In this document: piece after piece, positions 11,936 through 25,369 of the stretch
Position numbering within the stretch: the stretch's first letter is position 1
Layout of the letters: each line of letters opens with the position of its first letter
NCBI RefSeq assembly: GCF_040939455.1
Contig: NC_134119.1
Span: 15,798,501 to 15,862,500, forward strand
DNA from: Microcebus murinus
Lineage: Eukaryota > Chordata > Mammalia > Primates > Cheirogaleidae
Reading direction: 5' to 3'
Length of the DNA: 64,000 bases
Program-made: the position numbers and the translations under genes
Notes under the pieces: generated by a model
Databases searched by the model: none
What the model was told of the DNA's origin: nothing
The model's input: the letters and a program-made list of their open reading frames with translations, nothing else

Positions 11936-13975
11936 TGGCGTGTGTTTACTGAGTGATCCACACCATGCCTATTTCTTTTTCCTTCTTATCAGAGACAGCT
12001 GGTACAGTCTATGGGAGAAAAACAAAACCGAAACTCAGCCACCAAAATCCAGTGTGTGAGCTCAGACCCCGTTTGTTCAGGAAGCTCTGTCCTCCTGGTC
12101 AGCACACGGTGGCCAGCAGGTGCCCAGTAAGTGTGGACAGGGATGGTGGCTCCCCAGCCATGCCTGCTCCAGAATGTTCTTCCCTTCCCCACAGTTCCTT
12201 CTCTCTCTCTCTCTCTTCCCTCCACCCTCCCTCTCTCCTCTTCTCTCCCCTCCCCAATCCCTCCTCTGTGCCATCCCTGCGAATGTCCATGTTTCCGCCA
12301 TCTTGCAGCTCAAGGACCACTGGCCCAGAATAGGTCAGCGAGGTTCTTTCAGCAGGAGACTTCAGGGTTTCTTCTCAGTCCTACAGGTTTCTAGGAACTT
12401 CTTAGAGGTGAGAAGATCCTACTCCACCTGGGAACACAAGAAGGAATTGGCCAGGTAGGTGACAGAGAGGGGGCTCTCCAGGTGTCCTGAGGGCAGGAGA
12501 GGAAGGTAAGGCTGGCTTGGTGTGTCAGGGCCAACATGGGCCCCTCAGGTGGAGCCTGCTCTGGCCAAGCCTGGGCTAAGGGGGCTGGACTTCACCCCAC
12601 ACTCAGTAGGACATGCCGTGGCATCCCATGACTGTCTGGCAGCTTCTGTCTCCCTGGCTGACCCCTCCCAAGTGGTGAGTTCTGGGAGGACAAGACCACA
12701 TTCTTCTTGCCCACTTTGGTTCCCCTGGTCCAGTGCCCGGCATGTCCAGTGGCTATTAAACTGAATCAGGGTGTGTGTGTTTGGGATGGGGGTTAGTGAT
12801 GTCTGATTTAACATTATAAAAGGGGTTCCTCCTTGGAAATGGACTTGAAGGGCCACAGAGGAAGAAATGAGAAAAGTCAGGGGGCAGAGGTGACGGGAGC
12901 CTGGGCTGGGGCCGCCTCTTGGGCGTAGGAAGAAAGAGGCTGGGTGTCTGCAGAGATGAAGTCAGCAGGACATCATTCAATGGGCATGCAACGTGATTCC
13001 AAAACAAAGCTGAAGAAAGAGCTCACTGCTTTCTAAAACTGTGACCGCCGGCCTGTCAGTATTTGAGAGGAAAGCAAAAGTCAGGATTTGGGTGACTGAC
13101 CTTCCTTGGAGTGCCATTCCAGCCCCAAAGGTGGAGAGTTGCTTCCCAGCTTCTAAATGCATTGCTCTCTCTTGCTAAGGCCAGTAAAGGCCAGAGCGAA
13201 CAGTACAGGGATGCTTTGTAACCGGAGGCTCACAGGCATTCTGGGTGCGCTGGATGCATGCGCCCGTGTGTGGGACGTGGAAGAGAGAGAGGCAGGTGGG
13301 TGTCTAGGAAGTCTGGAAACCGCACACGGCAGCCAAGTGGACCCCACCTGGGGGCGTCGTGGCACACTGGAGTGTGAAGTCCGATTTTGGAGGGAGAGAA
13401 GGGTGCGGCGTGGCAGAGGCCCAGGGCTGGGGGTGTTTCTCAGCCAGAGGTTTGTGTGGGATGAGAGACGGGCTAGGTCTGCAAACAACAAAACAGATGT
13501 GGGGTGAGGGCAGGTAGGCACTGGGGTGCCTCAGCGCAAGTTCTTCTCACGGCCCAGATCCAACTGCTGACACTCGGTCATTCCTCCATGACCCTCCATC
13601 ACACTGGCCGAGGTGAGTGGGCCTGGCTTTCTCTTTGCCTTCAGCCCTCCAGAGGCCTGGCTTTGGCCCAGCCTCTCTCTCCTCCCTATTCTTTCCCTTC
13701 ACCCCACCCAGGGACAGGATTCAGAATCCAGGCCCATGGAGTCCTGGAGTACAGGCATCGTGGCCACTGGAGTGGTTTCAGGGGCCTAAGACCATCTCCT
13801 CTTAGGGAGGACAGGACAAGAAGCTGCATTGTTGGGAGTGATGTTCTTCTAACAGAGAAGCAGAATGAGTAGGAGTCTATGTATAAGGCACTGGTTACAC
13901 AGTTGTGGGATGGCTAAGCGAGTCTCAAATCCACCGGGCAGCATTAAGGAAAGGAAGAACATGGGTAGAATAGAA
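11936..13975. other. GC-richer unique DNA with a short pyrimidine tract
   Basis: A CT-rich stretch at about 12190-12262 is the main structure. A fragment at about 12640-12760 loosely resembles the 3' end of L2. No exon is supported although several short open frames exist. Confidence 0.35.
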
Positions 13976-14109
13976 CTCTCTCTCTCTCCCTCTCTCCTTC
14001 TCTCTCTCCTTCTCTCTCTCCTTCTCTCCCTCCCTCTCACCCTCCCCCTCTCTCTCCCTCTCTCCCTCCCTCTCTCCCTCCCTCTCTCCTTCTTGCTCTC
14101 TCTCTCTCA
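13976..14109. repeat. Polypyrimidine (CT)n/(CCCTCT)n tract
   Basis: Pyrimidines run uninterrupted over 13976-14038 (63 nt). One A follows, then another pure run over 14040-14094 (55 nt), then one G and (CT)n to about 14108. Open frames across it are artefacts of the repeat. Confidence 0.95.
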
Positions 14110-14244
14110 GAAACTTCAGCCTTCCTTTTAAGGCCTTCCAGTAGCTTCAGCCAGGCCCACCTTCATTATGCAAGACAATTTCTCATTCATAGTCAACTGA
14201 TTAGGTGCTTTAATTACATCAGGAAAATGTGTTCGCAGCAGCAT

Positions 14245-14690
14245 CCAGTGTGATGGCTAATATTAGGTGTCAACATGACTGTATTAAGGAAGACCTCGTG
14301 AGAACTGGCAGGGCTTTACTTCTGGGTGTGTCCGTGCAGGTGTTTCCAGAGGTGACAGGTGTGTGAGTTAGTGGACTGAGTGGAGAAGATGTGCCCTACA
14401 TGTGGGTGGATGTCACCTAATAGGCTGGGGGTCCAAATAGTACAAAAGTGGAGAGAAAAAGTTATCATCCCTCTCTCCCCTGGAGCTGAGATAGTCTCCT
14501 CCTCCTGCCCTTGAACATGAGAACTCCAGGATCTCCAGTCTTGGGACTCCAGGACTTATCCAAGTGGCCCCTTTTACCCCTTAGTTACCAGGCCTTTGGC
14601 CTTGGACTGAAAATTATACCTTCACCTTCCTTGGTTCTAAGACTTTTGGATTTGGACTGAACCACACTACCAGCCCTTCCAAAAACGTGA
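14245..14690 (+). mobile_element. Retroelement-like interspersed repeat, family unresolved
   Basis: The ordered phrases 'gtgatggctaatattaggtgtcaacatgactg', 'cttctgggtgtgtccgtgcaggtgtttccagaggtgac', 'agtggactgagtggagaagatgtgccctac', 'gtcacctaataggctgggggtccaaatag' and 'caggcctttggccttggactga' match a widespread mammalian repeat I know by its words, but I cannot assign its Repbase name safely. Confidence 0.65.
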
Positions 14691-17039
14691 ACCCTGCAAC
14701 TGATAACATGCTCCAGTAATGTTGATTTAAACATATCACTTACAAAGCCCTGAATGAATTTCTGTTTCCAACCAGAATCCTTATTAGAACATCCTGTCTC
14801 CCCTACATGTGGTGATAAATCACTCTGGAAATGCCACATACCATTTTTTTTAAAAAATGATTGAGTCATTTGTGATGCATAAAGTGTTAAAGCAAAAGTA
14901 GAAAAATCAGTTTTTGTGTTAACAAAGAACTTCTACTTTATTATATATTATTAAGAAATTTATGATATTAGCATTAAAAGATCCCTAAAATAGGGAATCT
15001 TTCTGGACAAACTTAAGGATCAGTTTTCAGCATTACAACAGGGATCTTCAGAGATCTTGGCTAGTTTTTTTCCAATCTAATATATGGAATGAGGACTGAA
15101 ATTCTGGACATGAAAATGGGATGAGGAAGGACCAACTACATAGAGGGGCTCATTCCATGGATCGTTTAAGAGAGAGGCAGTTTTTTCAAAGGCTACCATG
15201 GTTGCCCATGGTCACATACATATATCTCTCCTCCCTTTTTTTTTTTTTTTTTGGAAATTAACATGGCATTTTATAACAGTAAGGGTTTTTTATAGTTATT
15301 GCAGTAAAGAAACTTTTTTATCCAAAAAGTTTTCCAAATCATTTGATCATGGAATCTTTTTGTTTGTTGACTTCTTTGAGATAGGAAGGGAGATGATTGT
15401 AGATAAAAAATATTATTGTTATCTCACAGAACACAGTCTAGTCATTAAAGGTGAATGGACTATAGGATGAAGGGAAGGAAGAGAGGGAAGAAGAAATGAA
15501 AGAAGAAAGGATGGTAGGAAATGACTTAGGAAGGGGAAAAATAAGGTCCATAATTTTTCATTCATGATTCCAATGTCAAGAATGCTTTGATATCAGAACT
15601 TTTTTTTCTAAGTTTGATGCAAACTCATTAGGTGGAAAAACTTGACCAGAGTGATGTAGGTTTCTTATAATTTTCCTTTATCCCTCACAGTGAGAATTTT
15701 CCTATGTTTTGCTGCATAAATATTCCCATAAAATGATAGTGGAGTTTGACCCCAGACCCTAATGGGGTGTCACATAATCTCAGGTCACTGAATCACATGT
15801 CATTTTCCAAATCTGAAACATTCTGAATTCATCTGACTACAAGGGATGTTAAGAAAGGATTCTGGAGCCGATTTTGCATCCATATTTCATAGAGCTGTTC
15901 AAACCCAGGTACATTCACTGCCTGGCGTACAGAATGGGAAGGGGCCTTCCGGTTTTTTTGTTTTTGTTTTTGGTTTTTTTGGTGGTGGTTAAATATTGTA
16001 CACATCAGAAACCCTACAGAGTTCGAGACACAGCACATGCTTTGAAATGTCCCCTGCTCTGCTCCCACTTTCTGTTGGCCTCTCCCTGGTCCGCAGCAAT
16101 GCTCAGTAATTCAGTAATCCCTGAGCCCCAAATCCAGAGAGCAGAGCCAAGGCAGGAGCCATGAGTATGTCTCTATTGGTTCCTTCTCCAGAAGAAACCC
16201 TGACATCATTAGCACTGTGTCAACTCTGCTATAACAAGCTACGCCTCGGCTTGTTTTGTTTTGCTTCATACAGCTTTGATGACTTCCTCTGTATAAAACA
16301 TACCACTTCAAATTTAAACATTAAAAATTCAGACATAGGTCTCCCGATGAGACAGAGGCTCCCTCTGTTGGTGGCCGTTGTACTAGTACAGACGGTCACT
16401 CTGGGGACTGTGCCAGCAGCCGGGAGATTTGTTATAAATGTTGTGAGCCTGAGTTTACAATTGTAGGTCCCCAGGCTGAAATATTTATGACTAGATTGGA
16501 TTGAATCTGATTGCTCCTTATAAATTCACCTCAGTTTATCATGCTGTGTGATGGGACCATTGTATGAGGGGGCCGGAATAGGAAGGCCAGTTCTCCAAGC
16601 TCATGTTCTGTTTGAGCCTTTTACATTTTTCTTTGAGGGTTAGGGATCAGAGGAGGAATGAGAATTTGGGAGGAGTCGCTGGAGGCATGGAGAGAAATAA
16701 AAAATAATAAAAGTTATTTATTTATTTCCTGCTTGTATTATACTAAAAACGAGGACTTTTAGAGAGAATTCCTTAGGAGTCTGAGGGCTGGTAACAAAGT
16801 CCTTTGAGCTTCTTTGGAAATACAGAGTCTGAGCTCAGATGCTGAGAAGTCCCTAAAGTCAAACGAGAAAATCCCAGAGCCAAGACCAAGGAGTGGCTCG
16901 GAAAAGCAAGGTGGGGCTTGAGCTTCCGGGAGCTGCCTTCCGGGCTCGCTGCAAAGGCAGCTTTTGGACAAGGCAGTGCACGTCCCCACCCTTCTGTCTC
17001 AGCTTCTGTTCTTCTCTGGCGTAAAACTGCTTCTTCAAT
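14691..17039. other. A/T-rich unique intergenic DNA
   Basis: A T-run lies at about 15236-15252 and a purine-rich stretch at about 15470-15540. No repeat or gene is recognised. The most GC-balanced portion, about 16340-16460, has no identifiable function. Confidence 0.35.
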
Positions 17040-17135
17040 AGGTGTTTGTTGAGCACCTGCTGTGGAACAGTGTTCTAGACAGGGAGGAGAAAATAGGGAG
17101 CGGAACAGACAGCTCTGCCCTTGCTCCCAGGAGCA
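17040..17135 (-). repeat. Short ancient LINE fragment (L2-like)
   Basis: 'ggtgtttgttgagcacctgctgtggaacagtgttctagacaggga' followed by 'acagacagctctgcccttgctcccaggagc' matches the familiar reverse-strand LINE 3' pattern of 'attgagcacctactatgtgccaggcactgttctag'. Confidence 0.6.
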
Positions 17136-17356
17136 GGGCGGTCCACAAGCCTGTGACCACTTAGATCTTGGGATGTTAAGCCAGGTAAGGGCTTCTGCTT
17201 AGTACAAGTGCCTTTTGTCCCCATTTCTCTAAGTCTTGGGTGCCCAATCTGTTCCTTTGTGTCTTTTGCCAGTTGTGTTGGAGATGGCTAGATGTCCTTG
17301 GCAATTGTTCCCCGCTTCCATGGTAACAGAGTTGTTGATGGCAAGCGGCTACCCAC

Positions 17357-18109
<753 letters not shown>

Positions 18110-18665
18110 TCAAATAAAGAGAGAATTATCTTAATATATAAGGATCTCCTATGAATAAATAGAAAAAATTATAAATATATGTTTCACAGAATAAAGTAAA
18201 CACAAATGGTACTTATATAAAAAGGTGCTATTTTCTCTAAATAAGAGAAATGTGAATCAAATTTTACTCAGAGATGTTTCCCACTTATTATCTTGGAAAA
18301 GGTAAACCGTATATTAATACACTCTGTTGGCAAAAGTGTGAGGAAATAGGCACCCCTATATACTGTTTTAGGGAGTTTAAATTAGTACAAGCTAGATGAA
18401 GAGTGATTTGGCAATATCTATCAAAATTACACATGCACTTACCATTTTAGCCAGCTATTTCATTCAAAGGAATTTATCTCTCAGAGATTTTTACATGTAC
18501 AAATTTATGCAAAATCAAGCTTATTTATTGCAGTTGCCATAATAGTAAAATATTTTTATATAACCAAGATGTTTATCATTGAGGGGCTGGTTAAAAAAAT
18601 TATGGCACATCCATGAATAGAATACCAAGAGCCTTAAGAAATAATAAGGAAGATCTTTATGCTAT
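18110..18665 (+). mobile_element. L1 fragment (L1M, near the 3' end)
   Basis: The ordered landmarks are 'ataagagaaatgtgaatcaaa', 'aataggcacccctatatactg', 'gatttggcaatatctatcaaaattacacatgcacttacc', 'caaaggaatttatctctcagag', 'gcagttgccataatagtaaa' and 'ggttaaaaaaattatggcacatccatgaatagaataccaagag'. These are the ageing L1M 3' ORF2/3'UTR phrases on the plus strand. Confidence 0.85.
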
Positions 18666-21029
18666 GAGGAGCAAAACTTTACTCTTTTTCTTGTAGGGTT
18701 TTCAGCTGGGTCTGAGAATAAAATTGACATAGAGACATTTTAACAGGAGAAAAGCATACAAATTTATATAAATTTTCCATGACATGGAAGCCCTCATAAG
18801 AAAATGAAAACCCAAAGTACAAAACCTAAATGCATTTATATTAGGTTGAACAAAGAGAGGCAATTGTGGAAAAGTAACAAAACTATATGTGTGTGGGGGG
18901 AGGGTTGGGCAGTTAAAGCCTGATACATAGGGTTTATCCTTTCATTGCCTTTAACTAATAATAATAATGAAAATAATGAACATTTGGGTTCTAATTTTTT
19001 CTAAAATGTATTCGTTCCTGCTTCTTACACAGAGCACCAGAACACAACTTCCTAGTTGGCTCAGGGACATGCCCTACACTGGCTGGTATGTCACAGATGC
19101 CTACAGGCTCTGGCATCTGTGCTAGGTTGACTTAGTGTATAAGGCTCATGGAATACTCATATCTAATTATTTTGAATTTAAAATATTTTCCATTGCTGCC
19201 CTGCTATTGTTCTCTACCATCTCTCTGCTGTCACTGTGCTTGCTTCCAGAAACCCCTCCCCTTTTCCTTAATTACTGCTTTGGCTTAGCAGTCGGATCTC
19301 TGCATTTCTTTCAAATTATGTATAAAGTAAGTGAACATAGGTTTTGAGAACATTCCTGACAGACTTTCCTATGCCTTTAGTACACCAGTTTTTGGTAGAG
19401 AGACACTGGTTGTAAAATGTGGCCGTTCAAGTATGATTATGATTTTTATACTTGCCATGAGTTATGTTTTCAATCAGGAAGTATATGGGCTAGGAGACCT
19501 CTATGTAGGTGAGATGTGACATTCATCCATGGAACCAGAAAAATTGGTTGGCATAGTGCGGCCTGCCATCTGCAGTGTTCTGTCCTGAAAATAATGTTCT
19601 CTAATGAGCTCATGCTACATGCAGCAGTGGCTTTTTGGAGTCAAGGAAAATAGAATGAAGCCAGCAGGAAGTGGATCCATATTATATAATACACTCAGTA
19701 TAATCTCTACAAACCCAAACTAGCGTTTATGACAAGTGATTTCCGCCTTCAACTGGTATATCTTGGACTATCCTAGTTACTAATCTTCCTGGGTAATCTG
19801 TACCCAAATATGTCCAGAGATGAAAGTGGAATTCTTAGCATTAGTTAATTTCTCAGCTTGAGTCTAATCCTGTTTGTCTCGTGAACTTGACTTGGAGCAG
19901 CCAGGACAGCAGGCATCTACTGTTAGCACCAAGGACGGACTCTGGGAACCTATAATTGGGAAGAGACTCGTTGACTAGGACAGGAGAAATTTGCTTACAT
20001 GTTCCCCTTTCTCAGCAGAGCAGAGAACAGACGTAGGAGGGAGGAAAATGTTCCCACGAAACGAGGATGTCTGACAGCTACAGAGAGTAAAACATCCTCA
20101 ATTAGTATGAAAATAGCATCCATTATTTCTGCACAAAAAGAACCGCTTTTGCCAATCACTTCAGTTCCTCTTTATCACTTTTGAGTGTGTTTATTTTGAC
20201 GGCTTTTTATTTATTCTTTTTTATTTTCGGTGGTACATCAGAAATATGGCCCCATCTGGAGACAGTGTCCAACTTGATGCTTTTCGTGACGCTTCCAATC
20301 AGGAGTAACTACAGCTGTCGGGGGAGCACTGAAAAAATGTCAATTAGCTATAAAAGTTCCACAAACAAGCATTATGTCTTCCTCTTATGAGTCCCTGGGT
20401 GCAGCTCAAAATTGAGCAATAATGTCCACAGTTAAAAATGGCTGTTGGGGGCCCCAGCTCTCTCCTTTCCCGTTAATAGCGGCTCTGCACTGAGCTGGAG
20501 TCACTGCCTGTGATGGTGGGGCCCAGGTCGCTGAGGGTATGTGGGACAAGAAAACAGTGACAGCTCACATCACAGTTGTGCATGGGGGGGATGGCACTGG
20601 GTCCCTCTGTGTTCACACGGCGTGGCTGCGTTCAGCCCTCCGGGGAATCAGGATGTGAGCCATCGTGCGCTGTCCTCCAGCCTCTTCCCTCCTCTGCCTG
20701 GGTTCCTGGTGCCCTGGCTGCTTGTCTCCTGTTGACGTTTGAAAAATCACATCAGCCTCGGTGGCTCTGGCTCCAGGGAGGAATTGGAGAGCAGTCTGCC
20801 TCAGGTGTCCCTCTTTGTGACTGTCCGGGCCCTTTATTTGCATGTGGCCTTTATTTACAGACAAGCACGTCCTCCAGGCGAAAAAGGCAAAGAAAATTTC
20901 TTTTCTGCAAGTGAAACCAAGTACCCGGCCCTGTGAGATATGACCTGTCTTGATGCGTGAAATGTAACAAAGCCTTATTTAGAAACACAGGCAGCTGGTC
21001 CAAGGGCTGTACTTTGCCAATTCTAAAAA
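18666..21029. other. Unique DNA with repeat-like start
   Basis: About 18690-18890 ('gacattttaacaggagaaaagcatacaaatttat', then 'tgacatggaagccctcataagaaaatgaaaacccaaag') resembles an interspersed repeat I cannot name. From about 18900 to 21000 the sequence is unique and includes the candidate regulatory block at 20080-20390. No gene is supported. Confidence 0.35.
20080..20390. promoter_or_regulatory. Candidate conserved non-coding element
   Basis: This unique block contains 'cctcaattagtatgaaaatagcatccattatttctgc', 'tgtttattttgacggctttttatttattc' and 'gtcaattagctataaaag'. Homeodomain and forkhead-like words sit in a non-repetitive setting. It is predicted from composition only. Confidence 0.22.
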
Positions 21030-21330
21030 TTTTATTTTCAGCTTTATTGAATGATAATTGACAAATAAAAGTTGTATATATTCAAGGTACATGATGTGAT
21101 GTTTTGATGTACAGATGCACAGTGAAATGATTACCACAATCAAGGACAATTAACGTATCCATCATCTCCCAGTTACCTTTGTGCATGTGTGTGGCGAGAA
21201 TAGTTAAGATCTACTCTCTTGGCAAGTTTCAGGAACGTAATACATTATTGCCGATTGCAGCCACACACTGTGCATTAGGTCTCCTGAACTCATTCCTCTT
21301 GTAAACCGAAAGTTTGTTGAGAGATGAGGG
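21030..21330 (+). mobile_element. L1-derived fragment
   Basis: 'cagctttattgaatgataattgacaaataaaagttgtatatattcaaggtacatgatgtgatgttttgatgtac', 'gtgaaatgattaccacaatcaaggacaattaacgtatccatcatc' and 'aagatctactctcttggcaagtttc' match a common L1M non-coding segment. Copies of the same segment appear at 49735-50020 and 58498-58612. Confidence 0.75.
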
Positions 21331-21594
21331 AAACCGGGAGATGTTGGTCAGAGGATACAAACTTGCAATTGTTGCATTTAAATATTAATGATCATGATGA
21401 TTGAGGTTTCTGGTGCCCCCTTAAGTCTCACACCTGAGACCAGTGCCCCACCCGCCCACCCCTAATCCCAGCTCTGCTTTCACTCCAAGAAGAAGTGGGT
21501 GAGGGTCCTTCCACAAGGTAGCAGCTGTGTTCTGTGAAGCCAACTCTCACATTTAGCAGAGTTGGGGCAGAAGGCTTCAGCAGCGCCTTGCGTG

Positions 21595-21840
21595 GAGATG
21601 GCATCTGGAAAGAGCATGCCTACAGACCTCAGTTCCAGTCCTGGTTCTGCAACCACATGCACTTCAGCAAGGCATCCAACTTCCCTGAACACCAGGCTTC
21701 CCATCTACCAAGCTGATATAGTAATATCGACCTCAGAGTATGGCTGTGAAGATTAAATAAGATAAAGTATGTCAAGTGGCTGGCACTCTATTAGTGGCGC
21801 TGGACAAATGTTTGTGGAGTGAATAATCAATGCACAAAAT
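21595..21840 (+). mobile_element. MIR SINE, plus strand
   Basis: It follows the MIR consensus order: 'gagcatgcctacagacctcagttccagtcctggttctgcaac', 'cttcagcaaggcatccaacttccctgaacaccaggcttcccatctacc', then 'ctgtgaagattaaataagataaagtatgtcaagtggctggcac'. Confidence 0.85.
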
Positions 21841-22139
21841 GTTGGTTTGAAGGAGAGGAAGATTTTATATCATCAGATTGCTTTCTGATCAGTGAGACCT
21901 TTTTTTGTGTGTGTTTTTACTTTCTGCATCAAGTCATGGGAATGCATACACATGTTTATGTTTTATACTAGACCTGAGGGTAGGATTAATGTATGACTCT
22001 TTTCTGTATCCTGCACATAGGAAGCATCTGGTAAATATTTGTTATATGAGTGGAAAGAAAGGTTGTTAATGAACAATGGCCTGAATTGTTGTAGAACCAG
22101 GGAGTGTGGTTCTAGATCCCCACTATGTAGGTCACCTAA

Positions 22140-22565
<426 letters not shown>

Positions 22566-22580
22566 ACCACAGTGATTCTT

Positions 22581-23479
22581 AAGGAGAGTCGCATGCAGAG
22601 GTCTTTGCTGGGGTCCTTCTCCCTCCCTCTCCAGTGGGGGCAGCAAGGAGAAGAAACTGTGGAACTTTTGCTGTGTTTCCAGGGTTGGCCGATGGACATT
22701 GAATTAATTCATAGCTGTTCGAAAGTTAGAAAGTTCTGGATCTTCAGGGAAAGACAATGCTGGGGCTTTTTCGGGGGGGTGGGGTGGCGTGGGGAAATGA
22801 TGCTAAGAGACAAGCTTATAAGATAGGTGACCATGTAATTTATTATTCAAGCCGGGATGATTTTGAGAGCAAAAGGAGATACTGTTGAATAATTACACTG
22901 GAATAACAGGCACCAATACAGATGCCCTGGGCAAAGCAGGACATATATTTATCCTACTTCTAAGGTGATCCTGCTAAGAGCCTCCTGCTCAGTGCTGGAA
23001 AGGATAAAGTCATTTGTGCCTCTGCTGGGCAGCACTGGCTTCATTTGCAAGGTGGCAGCCTCAAGCCTGTCCTCTGCAGCCACCGCTGTCTCTGGGTCTG
23101 CTGTCTGGTGATAGAACAATTGTACCTGCCTTTGCCTGCTGTGTCCCCTCTTTAGCCAGAGCCTGCGTCCCCAAGAGGTGCCAGCTGGCTCTGCCTTCGC
23201 ATCGGGGCTCGTTATTTGAGTGATGTTTTGCAGAAGCCTGAAAAACGGAATCAGAAGCAGAGAGGCCAGCAAAGGCAGAATGCCAAAAGAGGTGCGCAGC
23301 ATGGGCTGCTGAATTGTCTTTTAGATAAATGTCTGTTGTTAGCACAGGGAAGAATTGTAGATAATCATTTATTCTAATATCTCACCTAATATCCTCTCCC
23401 GCCACCTCAATTTACTGTTGAGGAGATAAAATCCAAAGAGTAAAATAAGGTCTCGAGTTTATTGGTTTCTGCAAATTTA
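22581..23479. other. Unique intergenic DNA
   Basis: No repeat or gene is recognised. A G-rich run (cgggggggtggggtggcg) lies near 22771-22789. Confidence 0.35.
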
Positions 23480-24460
23480 TGTCTCTAGCCCACACTTCCT
23501 CCTTGGATTCCAGACATATTCCACCGTCTCCTCAATATCTCTGCTCACAGAAATATCCAACTCAGCATGTCCAAACGTGGCCTTGGCATCTCTCCCCAAA
23601 CCGGGTGCACCCACTGTCCTCCCCCCTCAGCCAGTGGCAAGTTCTCTCTCTCAGCTACACAGACCGGAAATCTCGGTGTTAACCTTGACTCCTCACAACT
23701 TCTCCTTCTTCATGTCATACCTAATATGCTAGAAAATTTTGTTCAGAATCTATCCGGAGTCTGACTGCTTCATTGCATTGCTGGTCCAAGCCACCATCAT
23801 CTCTGACATCTATTGTCATTGCCTCCTAACTGCTTCCCCTCCTACAGACCTTCCTACAGATCCCTTTTCACTGAATTGACTAGTTAAATGGACCCTTCGA
23901 AAGCCTATGTCAGGTCATGTCATTCTTCTTAAAAATCCTGCAGTAGTTTTCATCTCACTCAGTAAAAGCTTAAATCCTTGCTCTGTCCTGCAAATCTCTA
24001 CACCAACAACACCCACCCCCATTACCTGTTCTGTCTTTTCTTCTAAAAGGTGCTCCTTTGTTCACAATAGACTGGCTTTCTTGCTGTTCTTCAAATAAAC
24101 CAGGTATGCCTCTACCCCAGGACCTTTGCACTGGCTGTTTCTTATGACTAGAGCACTCTTTTCCCCAAATAAAGTTGGTTAAATCCCTCTCTACCTTCAA
24201 GTCTTTGCTTAAATGTGAGCTTCTGTTAAAACTGTTGCACCTCATTCCATTTTCCTGTTTTAGTTCTTTGTATAACATATTTGACCTTCTTACATACTCT
24301 ATAGTTTACTTCTTATTTTCTGTTTATTGTTGGTCTCCACTGAGTGCAAATTACAGTCTCCAAAGGCAGGGGTTTGTGTGTTTTGTTCCCTGCTGTGATA
24401 TCAACAAGTACTGGCAAGGTAAGAGTTCATTAAAATATTTGCTGAATGAATGAATTCAGT
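23480..24460 (+). mobile_element. L2-like LINE, about 1 kb, plus strand
   Basis: The phrases run in order: 'aatatccaactcagcatgtccaaacgtgg', 'ctcggtgttaaccttgactcctcacaacttctccttcttc', 'ggtccaagccaccatcatctctgacatctattgtcattgcctcctaactgcttcccc', 'tatgtcaggtcatgtcattcttc', 'aggacctttgcactggctgtttcttatgactagagcactc', 'aagtctttgcttaaatgtgagcttct' and the tail 'aatatttgctgaatgaatgaat'. The phrase around 23795 corresponds to a decayed non-LTR reverse-transcriptase C-terminus. It is coding-dead throughout. Confidence 0.75.
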
Positions 24461-25369
24461 AGCTGTTCGCCCAATGTCTTCCATGTGTCAGAGGCAGGCT
24501 GGGTGTATCAGGATGATTATGGTAAAATCCTTCCTCTTAAAGTGAGCCTGAGTAGGTGGGTTAGAGGCATAGACATCCCTGGCACAGTTAGTCATGATAC
24601 ACGACAGGGTAAGGATGCAGTCCATGGAGCTATTGTTCTGCCACACGGGGGAGTGGAACTAAAGCAAGTGATGTTTGCCCAGAGCAGTGGACGCTGGGGC
24701 TGGCTCTCGACAGGCTAGTGGAATTTTACCAGGCAACACAGCAGGGTGACAGAGCTGTCCCTCACGTCTCAGTGAATTTTCACTCTGCATACTGATGCAG
24801 GGGACAGTTTGGTCCCAGGGAAAAAATGAATAAGGGTTTATTTGTGATACCCACGTTATTCAGACAGCACTTCCTTCAGGACGACAGAAGGATGGCCTGA
24901 TGGCCTCCCAGGACATTTGAGCCCCAAAGTGATTCAGTCCACTCACCTGCTGGTGAAATGGAAAGCAATTTCCTTTGAAAGCAACCCAGGCAGGTGATCG
25001 TATGGCACTACAGCCATTGTACTGAGCACCATCCCCTGGAATTGCACAATTCCAATTTCCCTTAGGCTCTCAGGAAGCCCTGGTTTGGAAAAGGGCCTTT
25101 GGTTTGTGATTTCTTAGGATGATCTATTTTAAGTCAAAGAATTGTCTGTGGTGGAATTCAGCTGCTTTGGCTGAGCTCAGTTGCTTCTGGGGAGTAAAAG
25201 AACCACCAGATAGATGTTTGTTCATTATTTCCATGACATAACTGAAAGAGAGAGAGCAGACATTGGGCAGGTGCTGCTTTCTGGATTGGGGGCCTCTGGG
25301 ACCACAGGATTTTTCTAGATTTCATTGTTGCTTGCCTGGGTAGGTCTGGCAGTTCTGGTGGTGGTGCGA
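24461..25369. other. Unique intergenic DNA
   Basis: No repeat or gene is recognised with confidence. There is a CG-poor, balanced composition and no motif cluster. Confidence 0.35.
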